12,826 nucleotides of DNA, from the NCBI GenBank assembly GCA_014885115.2, contig WKLE02001253.1:1-12826 (forward strand), given 5' to 3'. Shown here one piece after another: positions 1 through 8,720 of this stretch. Under the pieces are notes generated by a model, which saw only the letters and a program-made list of their open reading frames with translations, had not been told where the DNA came from and did not search any database. This stretch comes from Asterionellopsis glacialis (lineage: Eukaryota > Bacillariophyta > Plagiogrammaphyceae > Rhaphoneidales > Asterionellopsidaceae). The translations under genes and the position numbers were made by a program. Each line of letters starts with the position of its first letter. Position 1 is the stretch's first letter.

Positions 1-39
1 TTCCTGAAAATTTGCGTACAAAGAGGAACAAATTCGAAA

Positions 40-132
40 ATGTCATCTTTTTGTTGCAAGGCGTTCATCACTCATCACCCACGATCAAACCGTCAAACGA
101 TACAACACCACCATGCCTTGTTGTCTATTTAA
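40..132 (+). other. Possible upstream ORF overlapping the start of the SRPBCC gene
   Basis: An ATG at 40 opens a 30-codon frame that ends with TAA at 130-132, so it overlaps the main ATG at 113 in another frame. If transcription starts upstream of 40, this uORF would reduce initiation at 113. Its context (gaaaATGt) has the A at -3, whereas the main start has the stronger CACCATGC context. The transcription start is unknown, so the uORF may not be in the mRNA at all. Confidence 0.25.
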
Positions 133-694
133 ATTACGTCAAGAACCCGAATCCTTTCTAGAAACCGCTCCCTGGATATTCAAAGCAGAAATCGAATTAG
201 ATGTTAGTGTTGAAACTCTCTTTCAAATTGTGATGGATGATCGCGCGTGGGAGGTATGGCATCCTGAAGTAAAAAATATCCAATGGAAGACAGATGCACC
301 GCACGGAAAAGGAAGTTCACGAACAGTACAATATCATGACTGGCTATCAACGTTATTGCTTTGTGGAGCAGTTACTATGGAAGAGCTCTACGATAATTTT
401 GATGATACAGGGTCCACAAAGTTCTTCAGTCATACCGTAACAGCCATTGGACGTCCAAAATTTATGATGTACCGAGCAGCTCGAGAAGAATTCAAAGTTA
501 TACCAACATCAGATAAGAACCCAAATCGATGTAAATTTATCCGTACTGTTGCTTTAGATCCTTCCTTTTTATCGCGGTACCTATTTGGTTGGATAAGTTA
601 TCCTGCCATGAAAGAAATATTTACCAAAAAATGTCCGAAACGACTTGAGGAAGCTATTCAAGAAAAGAGACTCCCAATCAATATTGGACCATAA
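113..694 (+). CDS. SRPBCC/START-like (polyketide cyclase-type) protein
   Basis: A single-exon protein of 193 residues. After a short N-terminus beginning MPCCLF, residues ~23-60 read as the first strand and helices of the SRPBCC helix-grip fold: FKAEIELDVSVETLFQIV followed by DDRAWEVWHPEVKNIQW, the usual 'polar strand, xxPxxxVWxxxxDxxxWxxWHPxV' pattern of the polyketide_cyc2/START families. Strands continue to ~residue 150 and an amphipathic C-terminal helix follows (KEIFTKKCPKRLEEAIQEK). These folds bind lipids, sterols, hormones or other hydrophobic ligands in a cavity; the ligand here cannot be read. There is no signal peptide or membrane segment, so it is probably cytosolic. The paired cysteines at residues 3-4 could be S-acylated, which is inference only. 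The start is supported by an ideal CACCATG context. An AATAAA lies at 942-947, about 250 bp downstream. Length is normal for a single-domain family member. Confidence 0.75.
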   Translation: MPCCLFKLRQEPESFLETAPWIFKAEIELDVSVETLFQIVMDDRAWEVWHPEVKNIQWKTDAPHGKGSSRTVQYHDWLSTLLLCGAVTMEELYDNFDDTGSTKFFSHTVTAIGRPKFMMYRAAREEFKVIPTSDKNPNRCKFIRTVALDPSFLSRYLFGWISYPAMKEIFTKKCPKRLEEAIQEKRLPINIGP

Positions 695-1303
695 ATAGCA
701 GTAAAAGGAAGTCTTAATCATGACCAAAAGTTACTACTGCGGATATGGGATTCATTGAGCTCAAGTGGATGGAACTACTGGAGTCGCACACACTTTTCTC
801 ATTAAGATAAATTACAAGAATACTGCACAGAGAGACTAAATTGTTCTACTGCTCTAATGGAGAAGGCCTACTGGTATCATTCTTCTTTTTTTTAAAAAAT
901 GCGAAAGAAAATCATGATTCTGTACGAAGTCACTAAAGTGAAATAAAACCGAGCCAAACTCAGATGTGACTGCTTTATTTTCACCACTACATGAATTCAA
1001 TCTCCTTTGTTTTACAGCAATTTTTATAACATTGAAGTAGATTATGGCTTCTTTTATTTTACGTCCGATCTATGCAAGTTTGCAATAAATAGGTTCTGTG
1101 AAAAAAACATGTCATAATGAAATACTATTGGTTCTGTAGACTGCATCTCCCTAAACATTGAAGGGTTAGAGATATTACAATAGATGTATGTAGCTTGTAT
1201 TTTCTCCTGCCCAGGGCAGATTTGTTGTTGAGGCTTGCATAAACTCAGGCAGTTAAAATTCCGAAAGTAGATTTTTGTTACATGTCTTTTGAGTCTATTG
1301 GTT

Positions 1304-1332
1304 GTAGTCCTAGAGTCTCTAGATGGGACTAC
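1304..1332. repeat. Inverted repeat (hairpin) 1
   Basis: GTAGTC (1304-1309) pairs with GACTAC (1327-1332), and inside this CTAGAG (1310-1315) pairs with CTCTAG (1317-1322) around a single T, with ATGG unpaired on the right side. It could fold in DNA or RNA. Function is unknown. It shares the CTAGAG/GTCC vocabulary with the palindromes at 8721-8789. Confidence 0.6.
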
Positions 1333-1350
1333 GAGGACAGTTTGTCATAC

Positions 1351-1375
1351 GGTAATCCTCTCTGGAGAGATTACC
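1351..1375. repeat. Inverted repeat (hairpin) 2
   Basis: GGTAATC (1351-1357) pairs with GATTACC (1369-1375) and the inner TCTC (1359-1362) with GAGA (1365-1368), leaving one bulged C at 1358 and a two-base loop. It starts 18 bases after hairpin 1. It has no T-tract that would make it a classical terminator, and a eukaryotic genome would not be expected to use one. Confidence 0.6.
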
Positions 1376-1728
1376 TGATACTTCTACGGTACACACATTA
1401 ACGCTAGTGTTACGGCGTAGGTTGTACCTGTAATCGCCATTTTCAAAATTTACATGTGTATGGATGATGCTGTACCATAGTTGTCTCTCCTATATAAAAT
1501 AATGAACCAACTTCATCTATTGGACGATACTTTTTAAATGTATTTATTAATGTATATGTATATTAAAAACCGTTGCAGTTCGCCTCTTTGATTGAGAGCG
1601 CGCATCTCGTGAAAACTTGAACAAGCGGAGAAGAAAATCATCGCAACCAGATAGACTCACAGACAACTCCATACAAGTACTGAAAGTCCTACAGCCTGAT
1701 CACAATGTATGTTCCATACGTTCACAGA

Positions 1729-1788
1729 TACCTGGTACCTACCAGTACATAGCGGATTCCATGCGGTAAAATATAACGGTACCGGTAC
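1729..1788. repeat. GGTACC-type palindromes upstream of the J-domain gene
   Basis: This stretch contains TACCTGGTA (1729-1737), overlapping TGGTA-CC-TACCA, and a little further on CGGTACCGGTAC around 1778-1788. It lies about 200-260 bases upstream of the ATG at 1990, so a promoter or 5' UTR role is possible. It belongs to the same short palindrome family as the cluster at 6335-6857. Confidence 0.5.
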
Positions 1789-1989
1789 ATCATGATACCA
1801 TAATTTTTGAGTTTTTCGTGAGCGAGGCCAGGAGAAACGAGCATCGAGATTTTGTTATTTTTTGTTCCGCTTGACTCTCCACACACGTCTTGCCTTTGTT
1901 GTTGTTGTTTTCTACAAACGCGGGTTTGAAACCATCCTTGAGAAGCATATCGAAGAGAAAGAGAGCGAGAGATTCACAAACGTAAAAGC

Positions 1990-4900
1990 ATGTCGTCTGC
2001 TGCGTCATCACGGCATCGCGATTTAGATGATTTCGGTGGAGGAAAAGGAAGAGGACTTTTAAATCCGGTAATTTCAGCTTCCTCTTCCGAAGAAACTGAC
2101 GATGAGGTCGACGCCGCCAAATCCTCCAATAAAGATCGCTTAGAATCAATGTTGGATCAATTTCAATCGATGTCATGCAAAGATGGAGCGGGAGGAGGCG
2201 CTTCATCGGCATCCGCTGTAACGGCGCAAGTGACAGATAATGATTTGGCCGAAGCACTCAAACTGAGGCTCAATCTCAGTACAAATGTTGATGATGGGTT
2301 ATTTCTTGTGCTTGCCAAAGCTCTCAAGGATGCTCATATTAAGGATGATGCTTCCAAGCAAACTGAAGATACCAATTCAAATGATATCCAAGATTTTGTT
2401 CGTAGCGACGACGAGAATAAGATAGATGAAGACCAACAGGAGCAAAAGGAAAACAGTAATAGTAATAAGAAGAATACGGTTCCTCTTGGTGATTACTTTT
2501 CAAAACAGAATGAAAGTCAGAATAAAATTGAAGATGCTTCTGTTGATTATAAAAAAAGCAATGAAACAGAAGATCAAGATGATACTGTCATTACTGAACC
2601 TGTTTTGCAATCACCAAACTTCACATCACCACTTGGAGGAGGACGCCGCGGTAGCAGATCCAGAAGAGGTTCAAATCCTAGACAACGCCGCGGTAGATCA
2701 TCAACGAATAGAGTGAAGACCCCTGATGTTTCGGTATGGAAAAAACCTTGGAGTAGTACCAGCACACCCAAGGATCCAAGTCTAACACAATCTACCCACG
2801 GTGTTGCCTTTGAATCAAAGATGACACCACCAAGAGGAAATACAACATCAGCACGACCGACCCCAAATAACACGGGTAGGAACTCTCCAATTCCACCAAC
2901 TAACCGGGCATTATCGAAGAGTCGGTCACCATTACGCTGGAATTTGTTTGGTCCTAAGAATGCTGCCAATGCATCTAATGAAGAGGCAACCGTTGCTAAT
3001 CCGGTACCAGCAACTCCTCCGGTCAACACCAAGCTCCCGTCTCCACCGCCGACAGGAGACTTTCCATCTCCCGAGAATGACACCGACAGCTCAAGTGATA
3101 CACTCCCCAGTTTCCCTGATTTTCCAATGGAGGGTCAACCCCTTGCAGGCGAGGAAGAGTCTAGCCAAACAATGAGCATGGATAACAACACTCCCACTCA
3201 AAGTATGAAAAACCCAGATTCATCAACAAAAACTTGGCATTGCAACATGAGACGGAAGAATGGGACTACTCCGCCCCCGCCCCCTGCTGGTTCACCCCTT
3301 ATAAATTTGAATCTTAATCCAAAACCAACAAAAAAGGTAAAGTCTAAAACACGACCACGAAGAAAAAAGCCTAGCGCAGCTTCTAAACCTGCCCCTCAGT
3401 TTGATCATCAAGCACCGGCAGCCGCAGCTCCTATTTTTGAGCAAACAGTACCTAATGTCATGTTTCCTAAGACAGCTCCGGTACCAGTGGCAACTCGATT
3501 CAGAGCTCCGGATATAACACCGCCGCCTCCAATCAATGCACACGTTCCTCCTGCCATGTCTCCCATGGACGTGGATAGCGAAGGTGGAACCGCAACTCCT
3601 TCCAATGATTCGCCTTTTACATTTAGCATTGGAACATCGGACAATACTACTTCTCCATCAAGGAGATTGTTATCACCTTCCTCTAAGGGTCCAGCGTCCA
3701 GAAAATTGCGTTCCCGAAGAAAGCAGCAAGGTGATACTACTCCACGAGGAGGTTTGTTTAAGAGCCCACCTTCGGTACCTGCGTCGGAAACAGCTGCTAC
3801 GATTAACACCTCACAATCTCTGGAAACGGCACCCACAACAGAGACTGTAGGTGAAGCAAGTCAAGAGTCTGATGGTGTGGACTACTCTGGAAAAAATGAA
3901 ATGATCAAACATCTTCGGACGGGGGCTCGACAGGAATATATCAATGGCAATTTCTTAGTTTCTATTGAGATTTACACAAAAGCAATTGCAGTTTACAGGA
4001 GAGACTTTGCTTCCGTGGAAGTAGATGACGTTCGGGCAGTCCTGCATGCCAATCGAGCAGCTGCATTGCTTATGGTCGGTGCCAACGCTGCAGCTGCAAC
4101 AGACTGCGAAGAAGGCCTACGGTTTGTATCCAACCACGATACCGGAGCGAGTGATTCGGGGGTAACTCTGAAAGGGAAACTCTTCACAAGGTTAGGAAAA
4201 GCTTGTTTGAAATTAGGGCAACTTGATAAGGCCTCGCATGCCTTTGACCAAGCCGATAGTGTTGCTTCGAATGCAGAAGCAGTTCTTGGCAAGACGGAAG
4301 TGAAGAGATGCCAAGAAGCCATAGAAGGCTTGAAGAGACAGGATGATTCGGGCTGCATCCCAAGTCCTTTCAGTCCTGATGCGGGGGCTAGACGAACAAA
4401 AATGCAAGCATTAGTCTTCGTAAACCATGCTCTCAACGTGGCATATGGTGATATTAGTTTGCATGAGAAGAAGATAAGTCTATTGGCTGCTATGAAACGA
4501 TGGCGCGAAGTTGCCCGTCACTGCGAACGATTTGCAGCTGATAGAACAAAGATGGATGGTGTTTTTGTTGGTGATTTAGAAGATTCAAATCCTTACCCGC
4601 GAGTAAATCCAGCTAAGCATCTCCGGGCAAACTTCTTCGACGCCAAAGAGAAGCAGACACCTTTGGAGTATGAAATGTTGAAGCTAAATCGAGAAGCTTC
4701 GGCAGAAGCTGTTTTGCGCCTACCTGATTCCATGGTGCAATACTACTTGAGAGCGTTGCGTCTTGAAGAGCGCTATGCCCAGGCCAAGGCAGCAAACCAT
4801 TCATTGAGTACGCACTTGAACGACATGGGAGCTGCGTTTTACCAAAGAGATGATCATGCATCCAGGTTTGCCTGGCTCTCACTAGAGCGCAACAAACTTA

Positions 4901-5934
4901 ACCGAACCATTTCGGGCAAGGATAGGGGAGATACTGCCTTTAAACAACAAGATTATTCTGGTGCAGCAGAATGCTACGGCAAAGTGCTGTTGATTGACGC
5001 GGAAGGTGAACAGGTTCCTCCCGGAGAAAACACACCTGCAGGTGGGAGATTGCATGCTGTTCTACATTGCAATCGTGCAGCCTGTTTTATGCAACTGAAA
5101 GAATACAAGGATGCTATCAGGGAATGTTCAGCTGCATTGAAGATCCATTCCCACTACATGAAGGCGATTCTTCGTAGATCTAGGTGTTACGCCAAATTGG
5201 AGCACTACCAGGAATCCATAAGCGAATACAAGAAATACTTAGAATTGGTAGAAGAAGCAAAGAAGTCCCCTGGATCGAATATTGCAGTGAATGCTCCCTG
5301 TCTGTTTGAAAATCCTGCTGACGTTTCTGATAAGGACGTGTTGAAAACCAAAAAGGAGTTGGACGAGGTAATCAGGAAGAAAAAACTTGAAGAAGAAAAT
5401 GCGAGACGACGAGAAGAATACCAACGAGCCCAACAGCGACGTCAGTACAACGAAACTTTTGGTGCCGGTAGAAATCATGAAGGTGAAGCTCACCGTCGAC
5501 GTGAACAATGGTACAACCAACAGAATGACTCTTCACGTCGTTGGGATTCTTTCAATGGTGCCAGTCCTAATCCCAAAGCACGTGCGAATGCATATGCTCG
5601 TCAAGACAGTGGAACAGATAGGCGTCAACAGCAACAGGAGCAGTACAACAGATCACGATCACATTCGTCCAGACGGGCACCAAAGGGAAGTCCTGGTTCT
5701 GATGAAAGTCGGGATCACTATTCCGTTTTGGGAATTGAACGAAATGCATCTGCAGCAATTATTAAAAAGGCGTATCGTGGAATGGCCCTCATGTATCATC
5801 CCGACAAAAATAGGGATCCCGCGGCACCTGACATGTTTAGACGGGTGAAATTAGCTTATGAAACATTAAGTGATGAAGATTCCAAACGAAAGTATGATTC
5901 TGAGATTCGCTGGTCACATATGTATTCTAGATGA
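1990..5934 (+). CDS. Large TPR-J-domain co-chaperone (DNAJC7-like)
   Basis: A single-exon protein of 1314 residues. Residues 1 to ~635 are low complexity and presumably disordered: acidic Ser/Asp/Glu/Asn patches, an RGSRSRRGS-type basic stretch near 220-235, and long Pro/Ser/Thr runs. TPR-type helices follow at ~638-765, more divergent TPR-like helices at ~795-965, and a clear TPR block at ~977-1090 (DTAFKQQDYSGAAECYGKVL; LHCNRAACFMQLKEYKDAIR). A charged helix (~1115-1160) and a Gln/Arg/Ser-rich linker lead to a C-terminal J domain at ~1242-1308 with HPD at 1270-1272 and the helix IV pattern SDEDSKRKYDSEI. J domains stimulate Hsp70 ATPase activity, and TPRs of this class commonly bind Hsp70/Hsp90 tails. 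The TPR-then-J order matches animal DNAJC7 and the longer plant TPR-J proteins; the giant N-terminus is the odd part. There is no signal peptide, so it is not P58IPK-like in the ER, and is probably cytosolic or nuclear. AATAAA motifs lie ~110-125 bp past the stop. Confidence 0.88.
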   Translation: MSSAASSRHRDLDDFGGGKGRGLLNPVISASSSEETDDEVDAAKSSNKDRLESMLDQFQSMSCKDGAGGGASSASAVTAQVTDNDLAEALKLRLNLSTNVDDGLFLVLAKALKDAHIKDDASKQTEDTNSNDIQDFVRSDDENKIDEDQQEQKENSNSNKKNTVPLGDYFSKQNESQNKIEDASVDYKKSNETEDQDDTVITEPVLQSPNFTSPLGGGRRGSRSRRGSNPRQRRGRSSTNRVKTPDVSVWKKPWSSTSTPKDPSLTQSTHGVAFESKMTPPRGNTTSARPTPNNTGRNSPIPPTNRALSKSRSPLRWNLFGPKNAANASNEEATVANPVPATPPVNTKLPSPPPTGDFPSPENDTDSSSDTLPSFPDFPMEGQPLAGEEESSQTMSMDNNTPTQSMKNPDSSTKTWHCNMRRKNGTTPPPPPAGSPLINLNLNPKPTKKVKSKTRPRRKKPSAASKPAPQFDHQAPAAAAPIFEQTVPNVMFPKTAPVPVATRFRAPDITPPPPINAHVPPAMSPMDVDSEGGTATPSNDSPFTFSIGTSDNTTSPSRRLLSPSSKGPASRKLRSRRKQQGDTTPRGGLFKSPPSVPASETAATINTSQSLETAPTTETVGEASQESDGVDYSGKNEMIKHLRTGARQEYINGNFLVSIEIYTKAIAVYRRDFASVEVDDVRAVLHANRAAALLMVGANAAAATDCEEGLRFVSNHDTGASDSGVTLKGKLFTRLGKACLKLGQLDKASHAFDQADSVASNAEAVLGKTEVKRCQEAIEGLKRQDDSGCIPSPFSPDAGARRTKMQALVFVNHALNVAYGDISLHEKKISLLAAMKRWREVARHCERFAADRTKMDGVFVGDLEDSNPYPRVNPAKHLRANFFDAKEKQTPLEYEMLKLNREASAEAVLRLPDSMVQYYLRALRLEERYAQAKAANHSLSTHLNDMGAAFYQRDDHASRFAWLSLERNKLNRTISGKDRGDTAFKQQDYSGAAECYGKVLLIDAEGEQVPPGENTPAGGRLHAVLHCNRAACFMQLKEYKDAIRECSAALKIHSHYMKAILRRSRCYAKLEHYQESISEYKKYLELVEEAKKSPGSNIAVNAPCLFENPADVSDKDVLKTKKELDEVIRKKKLEEENARRREEYQRAQQRRQYNETFGAGRNHEGEAHRRREQWYNQQNDSSRRWDSFNGASPNPKARANAYARQDSGTDRRQQQQEQYNRSRSHSSRRAPKGSPGSDESRDHYSVLGIERNASAAIIKKAYRGMALMYHPDKNRDPAAPDMFRRVKLAYETLSDEDSKRKYDSEIRWSHMYSR

Positions 5935-6334
5935 ATGTGAGTGAGGTAGCAACTAGACTATATAAGTGTAAAAAATAGGATAGTGGTGGTAAAGTTTATA
6001 GTGCCAATTGTTATCATTATGTATTTTATGAGGAATGCAAATAAAATGAGTGTTGAAAATAAAATACAATGTTTGTGTGTAGCTTTACAAGCGCGAAGTT
6101 TACAGTTAAAAATGTTCAATAACAACATAATCTTTTCCTCTCTTTTTATATCAACCGGTAGTTGCGCACACATCACTCCGTGGTATCTGAGTACCTACAA
6201 GTAGCAGCTGCATAATATAAATATGAACAAGTTCAAGTGGCTGTCATCAACGTAGTACTTACTGACTGTTATTACTGCCAGTCGTGGGTTTCAATTTTTT
6301 ATTTTCTTGTTGGTATTTGACAATTTGTGAATAT

Positions 6335-6857
6335 AGTACCTGGTACTCTATTATTATTTAGAGTCCTCCATTACTCTACTCTTACCAGGTAGGAGGTTAA
6401 TCTTCATTTAGTCACATATAAAATTATGTACCTGGTACTGGTACCAGGTACCGTGCTATTGACGTTCCTGGTACTACTGTACCTGGTTATATATTTATAA
6501 TTCTGATCCCTTTGAAGGAAACGTACCAATATGTCCTACGTCTTACAATTTACAGGTTCTGTACCAGAAAGGGCAACACCTCTTCACACGTGACTGGTAC
6601 TGTACGAGGTACTACTAGGTACAGTTACCAATAGTGTAACTGATATTCTCCTGATGTACGTATGTCCCACGTACGTTAAATTACATATACAGGCAACTGG
6701 TATGCATTCTGGTACTTCACATCGGAGAAGGACCATGCTGTATGCGCACTACCTACATATTATGAAATCCAATTAGATTTACGGTAGAGACTCTACGGTA
6801 TTCTTATTTTGGTGGGATCCACTTACTGTACCTACTGTCATACTCTGTACCAGGTAC
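6335..6857. repeat. Cluster of GGTACC / TACCWGGTA palindromes
   Basis: Within about 520 bases there are five exact TACC(A/T)GGTA 9-mers (6337, 6383, 6429, 6442, 6848), two of them in AGTACC-T-GGTACT (6335-6347) and GTACC-A-GGTAC (6847-6857). There are also longer inverted repeats: arms TGGTA+CTGTAC at 6595-6605 against GTACAG+TACCA at 6619-6630, and GTAGAG-A-CTCTAC at 6784-6796. The motif recurs at 1729, 8744 and 8993. It is not a tandem array, since spacing is irregular. The role is unknown: protein-binding sites, remnants of a small mobile element family, or structural DNA are all possible. Confidence 0.65.
6428..6451. repeat. Perfect 11-bp inverted repeat with 2-bp spacer
   Basis: The left arm GTACCTGGTAC (6428-6438) and right arm GTACCAGGTAC (6441-6451) are exact reverse complements separated by TG. 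Each arm is itself nearly palindromic (GTACC-N-GGTAC), so the element is a palindrome of palindromes. It is the strongest hairpin in the window. Confidence 0.8.
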
Positions 6858-7051
6858 GGTACCGATGCTGGTAGGACTTACAACTCAACAAGGTGCTATG
6901 ATACGCTAATGTTTTTGGTCGGACCTACATGCATATCCATTCCCTTCTTGGCATCATGAAAGTCAGCGTGTAAGAAGTTGTCAGCACAACACTAAACAGC
7001 ACACAGCACACAGCAAACAATCAAAGTCTCTAGCTAGTGACAAACATATTG

Positions 7052-7081
7052 ATGCTATTTCTGAAACCGAAAGGTCCCTAG
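7052..7081 (+). other. Short upstream ORF before the kinase-like gene
   Basis: An ATG at 7052 opens a nine-codon frame ending with TAG at 7079-7081, 32 bases before the ATG at 7114. Another five-codon uORF lies around 6957. Translation of these would modulate initiation at 7114 if they are in the mRNA, which the sequence alone cannot show. Confidence 0.25.
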
Positions 7082-7113
7082 TGATAGAAAGACCAGGAAA
7101 ACCTCCTAGAACA

Positions 7114-8187
7114 ATGAGCAACGACAATGGTTTTAGTTCTTCACCGCCTGGATTGACGGATAATACTGACGACGAGAACAAAAACGGCTCGTCATCATCA
7201 TCTGAAGATCGTGTACTTATTCATGAATCCGAAACATTTCAAATATGGAGGAAAGGTGATACAGTTATCAAGATGAAGTGCCCTAACACAGCAAAAGATG
7301 GCGATGATATTGAATCTAGGGTACAATTAATGAATGAGTATACCACATTGCGACAGCTTGAGGGTCTTGTTGCTGTCAAAACAAATCCTACTACAGAAGA
7401 TGATACGAAAACTGCTTTAGAAAAAGGTCCTAAAAGTTATTGGAGGATACGTGGAGCTAAGTCATGCAATAATGGAAAGGAATTGCATTTAGAATGGGTA
7501 ACTGGGATTACCCTACGTGAATGGATTGCATTGCATCCACCTCCAGCCAACAAGGATAAACCATGGGCATTTGCAGAAACTGCAGCACATATTATGAAAG
7601 AAATAGCAGCCGCAGTCGCTGCAATCCATGCAGCTGGTGTTGTCCATAATGATTTGACTGCTGATCACGTTATCATACATGTAGAGGATGAGAGAGAGGA
7701 GAAAGGCCCAAGAAACACGACAACAACACTAACAACTTGTTGCGTTACTATCATTAGTTTCGGTCAATCAGATTTGTTGTCTTCAATAGAAAAGGATGAT
7801 ACAGGTGAAATAGCACTTGACGATTTGTATTCCATGGGATTAATTTTCCAAGAAATTGTGAATCCTGGTGGAAATGTCGATCACAGTACGGGCGGAGGAG
7901 CAATGATTCCAACTTCATTTGACGAGAGTTTGGAAAAAGTCGTAGATAGCTTTCGTTTAAGTTTTCGTGATAGCAAAACAAATGGCAACAAGAATCAAGA
8001 GGGCGATATTTCGTCACAGACGGATATGAATAAGAATGAAAAGATGACAGCTTTACAAAGACTGCGAGATCTCATTGCAGCACTGGCCAAAACACCTGGA
8101 TCCCCCATGGATAAATTCAAGTCTGCAGCAGACATTGAAGCAGAATTTTTCTTTTCGGTACTTCCTTACATACAAACACCGAATTAA
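7114..8187 (+). CDS. Bud32/TP53RK-like kinase fold, probable pseudokinase
   Basis: A single-exon protein of 357 residues. The frame is open from a GTG at 7081, but the first ATG is at 7114 (acaATGa), so that start was chosen. After an acidic/Ser-rich N-terminus, kinase landmarks appear in order: FQIWRKGDTVIK with the ATP-anchoring Lys at ~53, a helix with a candidate alphaC Glu (MNEYTTLRQL), a hinge-like LEWVTGITLREWI (~126-138), HNDLTADH at 178-185, ISFGQSD at ~214-220 and DDLYSMG at ~236-242. Bud32/TP53RK proteins carry HGDLTTSN, IDFGLS and a later DLY segment, so the short Gly-loop-less layout and these motifs point to that family. Bud32 is the kinase/ATPase of the KEOPS/EKC complex needed for tRNA t6A. 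Here the loop Asp (180) is kept, but the metal-binding Asn is His185 and the DFG Asp is Ser215. Catalysis is therefore doubtful. A divergent ordinary protein kinase relative is the alternative. AATAAA overlaps the stop region. Confidence 0.65.
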   Translation: MSNDNGFSSSPPGLTDNTDDENKNGSSSSSEDRVLIHESETFQIWRKGDTVIKMKCPNTAKDGDDIESRVQLMNEYTTLRQLEGLVAVKTNPTTEDDTKTALEKGPKSYWRIRGAKSCNNGKELHLEWVTGITLREWIALHPPPANKDKPWAFAETAAHIMKEIAAAVAAIHAAGVVHNDLTADHVIIHVEDEREEKGPRNTTTTLTTCCVTIISFGQSDLLSSIEKDDTGEIALDDLYSMGLIFQEIVNPGGNVDHSTGGGAMIPTSFDESLEKVVDSFRLSFRDSKTNGNKNQEGDISSQTDMNKNEKMTALQRLRDLIAALAKTPGSPMDKFKSAADIEAEFFFSVLPYIQTPN

Positions 8188-8720
8188 TAAAGATTCAATT
8201 CACTTACCATTGTACTCAATCATTTACGTCTCAATGGTTTTTAGTTTGTGGTAATTCGATTGTGACATAATTTTTTAATCAAAGATGGGACTAAAGATTG
8301 AACACAGCATTGCTACTTTACTTCACTTCACTTAGGTGTTGTAACAAAACACAAGACGACGATGTTCATAATTTTACATGTCTACGAAAACGAATTTAGT
8401 TCGTCTTCTTTGAACTTCAGTGCCTTTGCAAGTATCAATTATATCATGATTTCACGATGACGGCGTTCAAGGACTAACTTCGGAGGCATGCTACCGTACT
8501 GTACCATATTTTATTCTTGAACCCCCCTTCCAGTCACGAGGTGAGAGCAAAACAAAAATATTACAGTATGCTATGCTGTTGCCCCCGAGGAAAAAAAAGG
8601 GAATGGCATGCAAGTTGATTCCTTGTCACAGTCAAAAAGCCAGATTTTGAAAGAATGACACTGAACAAGAGGCAAGGCAGAAACAGAAAATAATATTAGG
8701 ACTAGACTGCCTGGGAAAGG

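Larger units (their letters stand above)
695..1989. other. Intergenic region, no gene seen
   Basis: No ORF with protein-like composition was found on either strand. The left part is AT-rich 3' flank of the SRPBCC gene, with a T8A6 tract around 885-898 and AATAAA-type motifs at 942 and ~1085. Two adjacent hairpins lie at 1304-1375. A TATATAAAAT stretch occurs near 1491, too far from either gene to assign. The right part, from about 1720, holds GGTACC-type palindromes and then a (TTG)n run near 1896-1910 in the presumed 5' leader of the J-domain gene. Confidence 0.6.
5935..7113. other. Intergenic region, palindrome-rich, no gene seen
   Basis: The first ~250 bases are AT-rich 3' flank of the J-domain gene, with AATAAA motifs near 6041 and 6059. 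Overlapping open frames on both strands here translate to unstructured Ile/Phe/Asn-rich sequence and are not credible genes. From ~6335 to ~6860 the DNA is dominated by GGTACC/TACCAGGTA palindromes. From ~6980 a CA/CAG-rich stretch (CAGCACACAGCACACAGC) probably lies in the 5' leader of the kinase-like gene. Confidence 0.6.

Noticed and set aside
1351..1375. Rho-independent terminator
   Set aside because: The hairpin is not followed by a T-tract, and the window is eukaryotic, where such terminators are not used.
695..1989. tRNA or other classical RNA gene in this or the other gaps
   Set aside because: No T-loop GGTTCRANYCC box with a matching acceptor stem was found in the intergenic regions; the only similar string lies inside coding sequence near 2669.
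1790..2257. Minus-strand 155-residue open frame across the start of the J-domain gene
   Set aside because: It overlaps the 5' leader and first codons of a well-supported gene, has no domain-like pattern, and its composition is that of antisense Ser/Asp coding DNA.
5958..6204. Overlapping open frames on both strands after the J-domain gene
   Set aside because: Both are AT-driven, rich in Ile/Phe/Asn, and lie in the expected 3' UTR with AATAAA motifs.
7081..7113. GTG start for the kinase-like gene
   Set aside because: Nuclear eukaryotic genes start at ATG. The first ATG in frame is at 7114 and nothing conserved lies before it.
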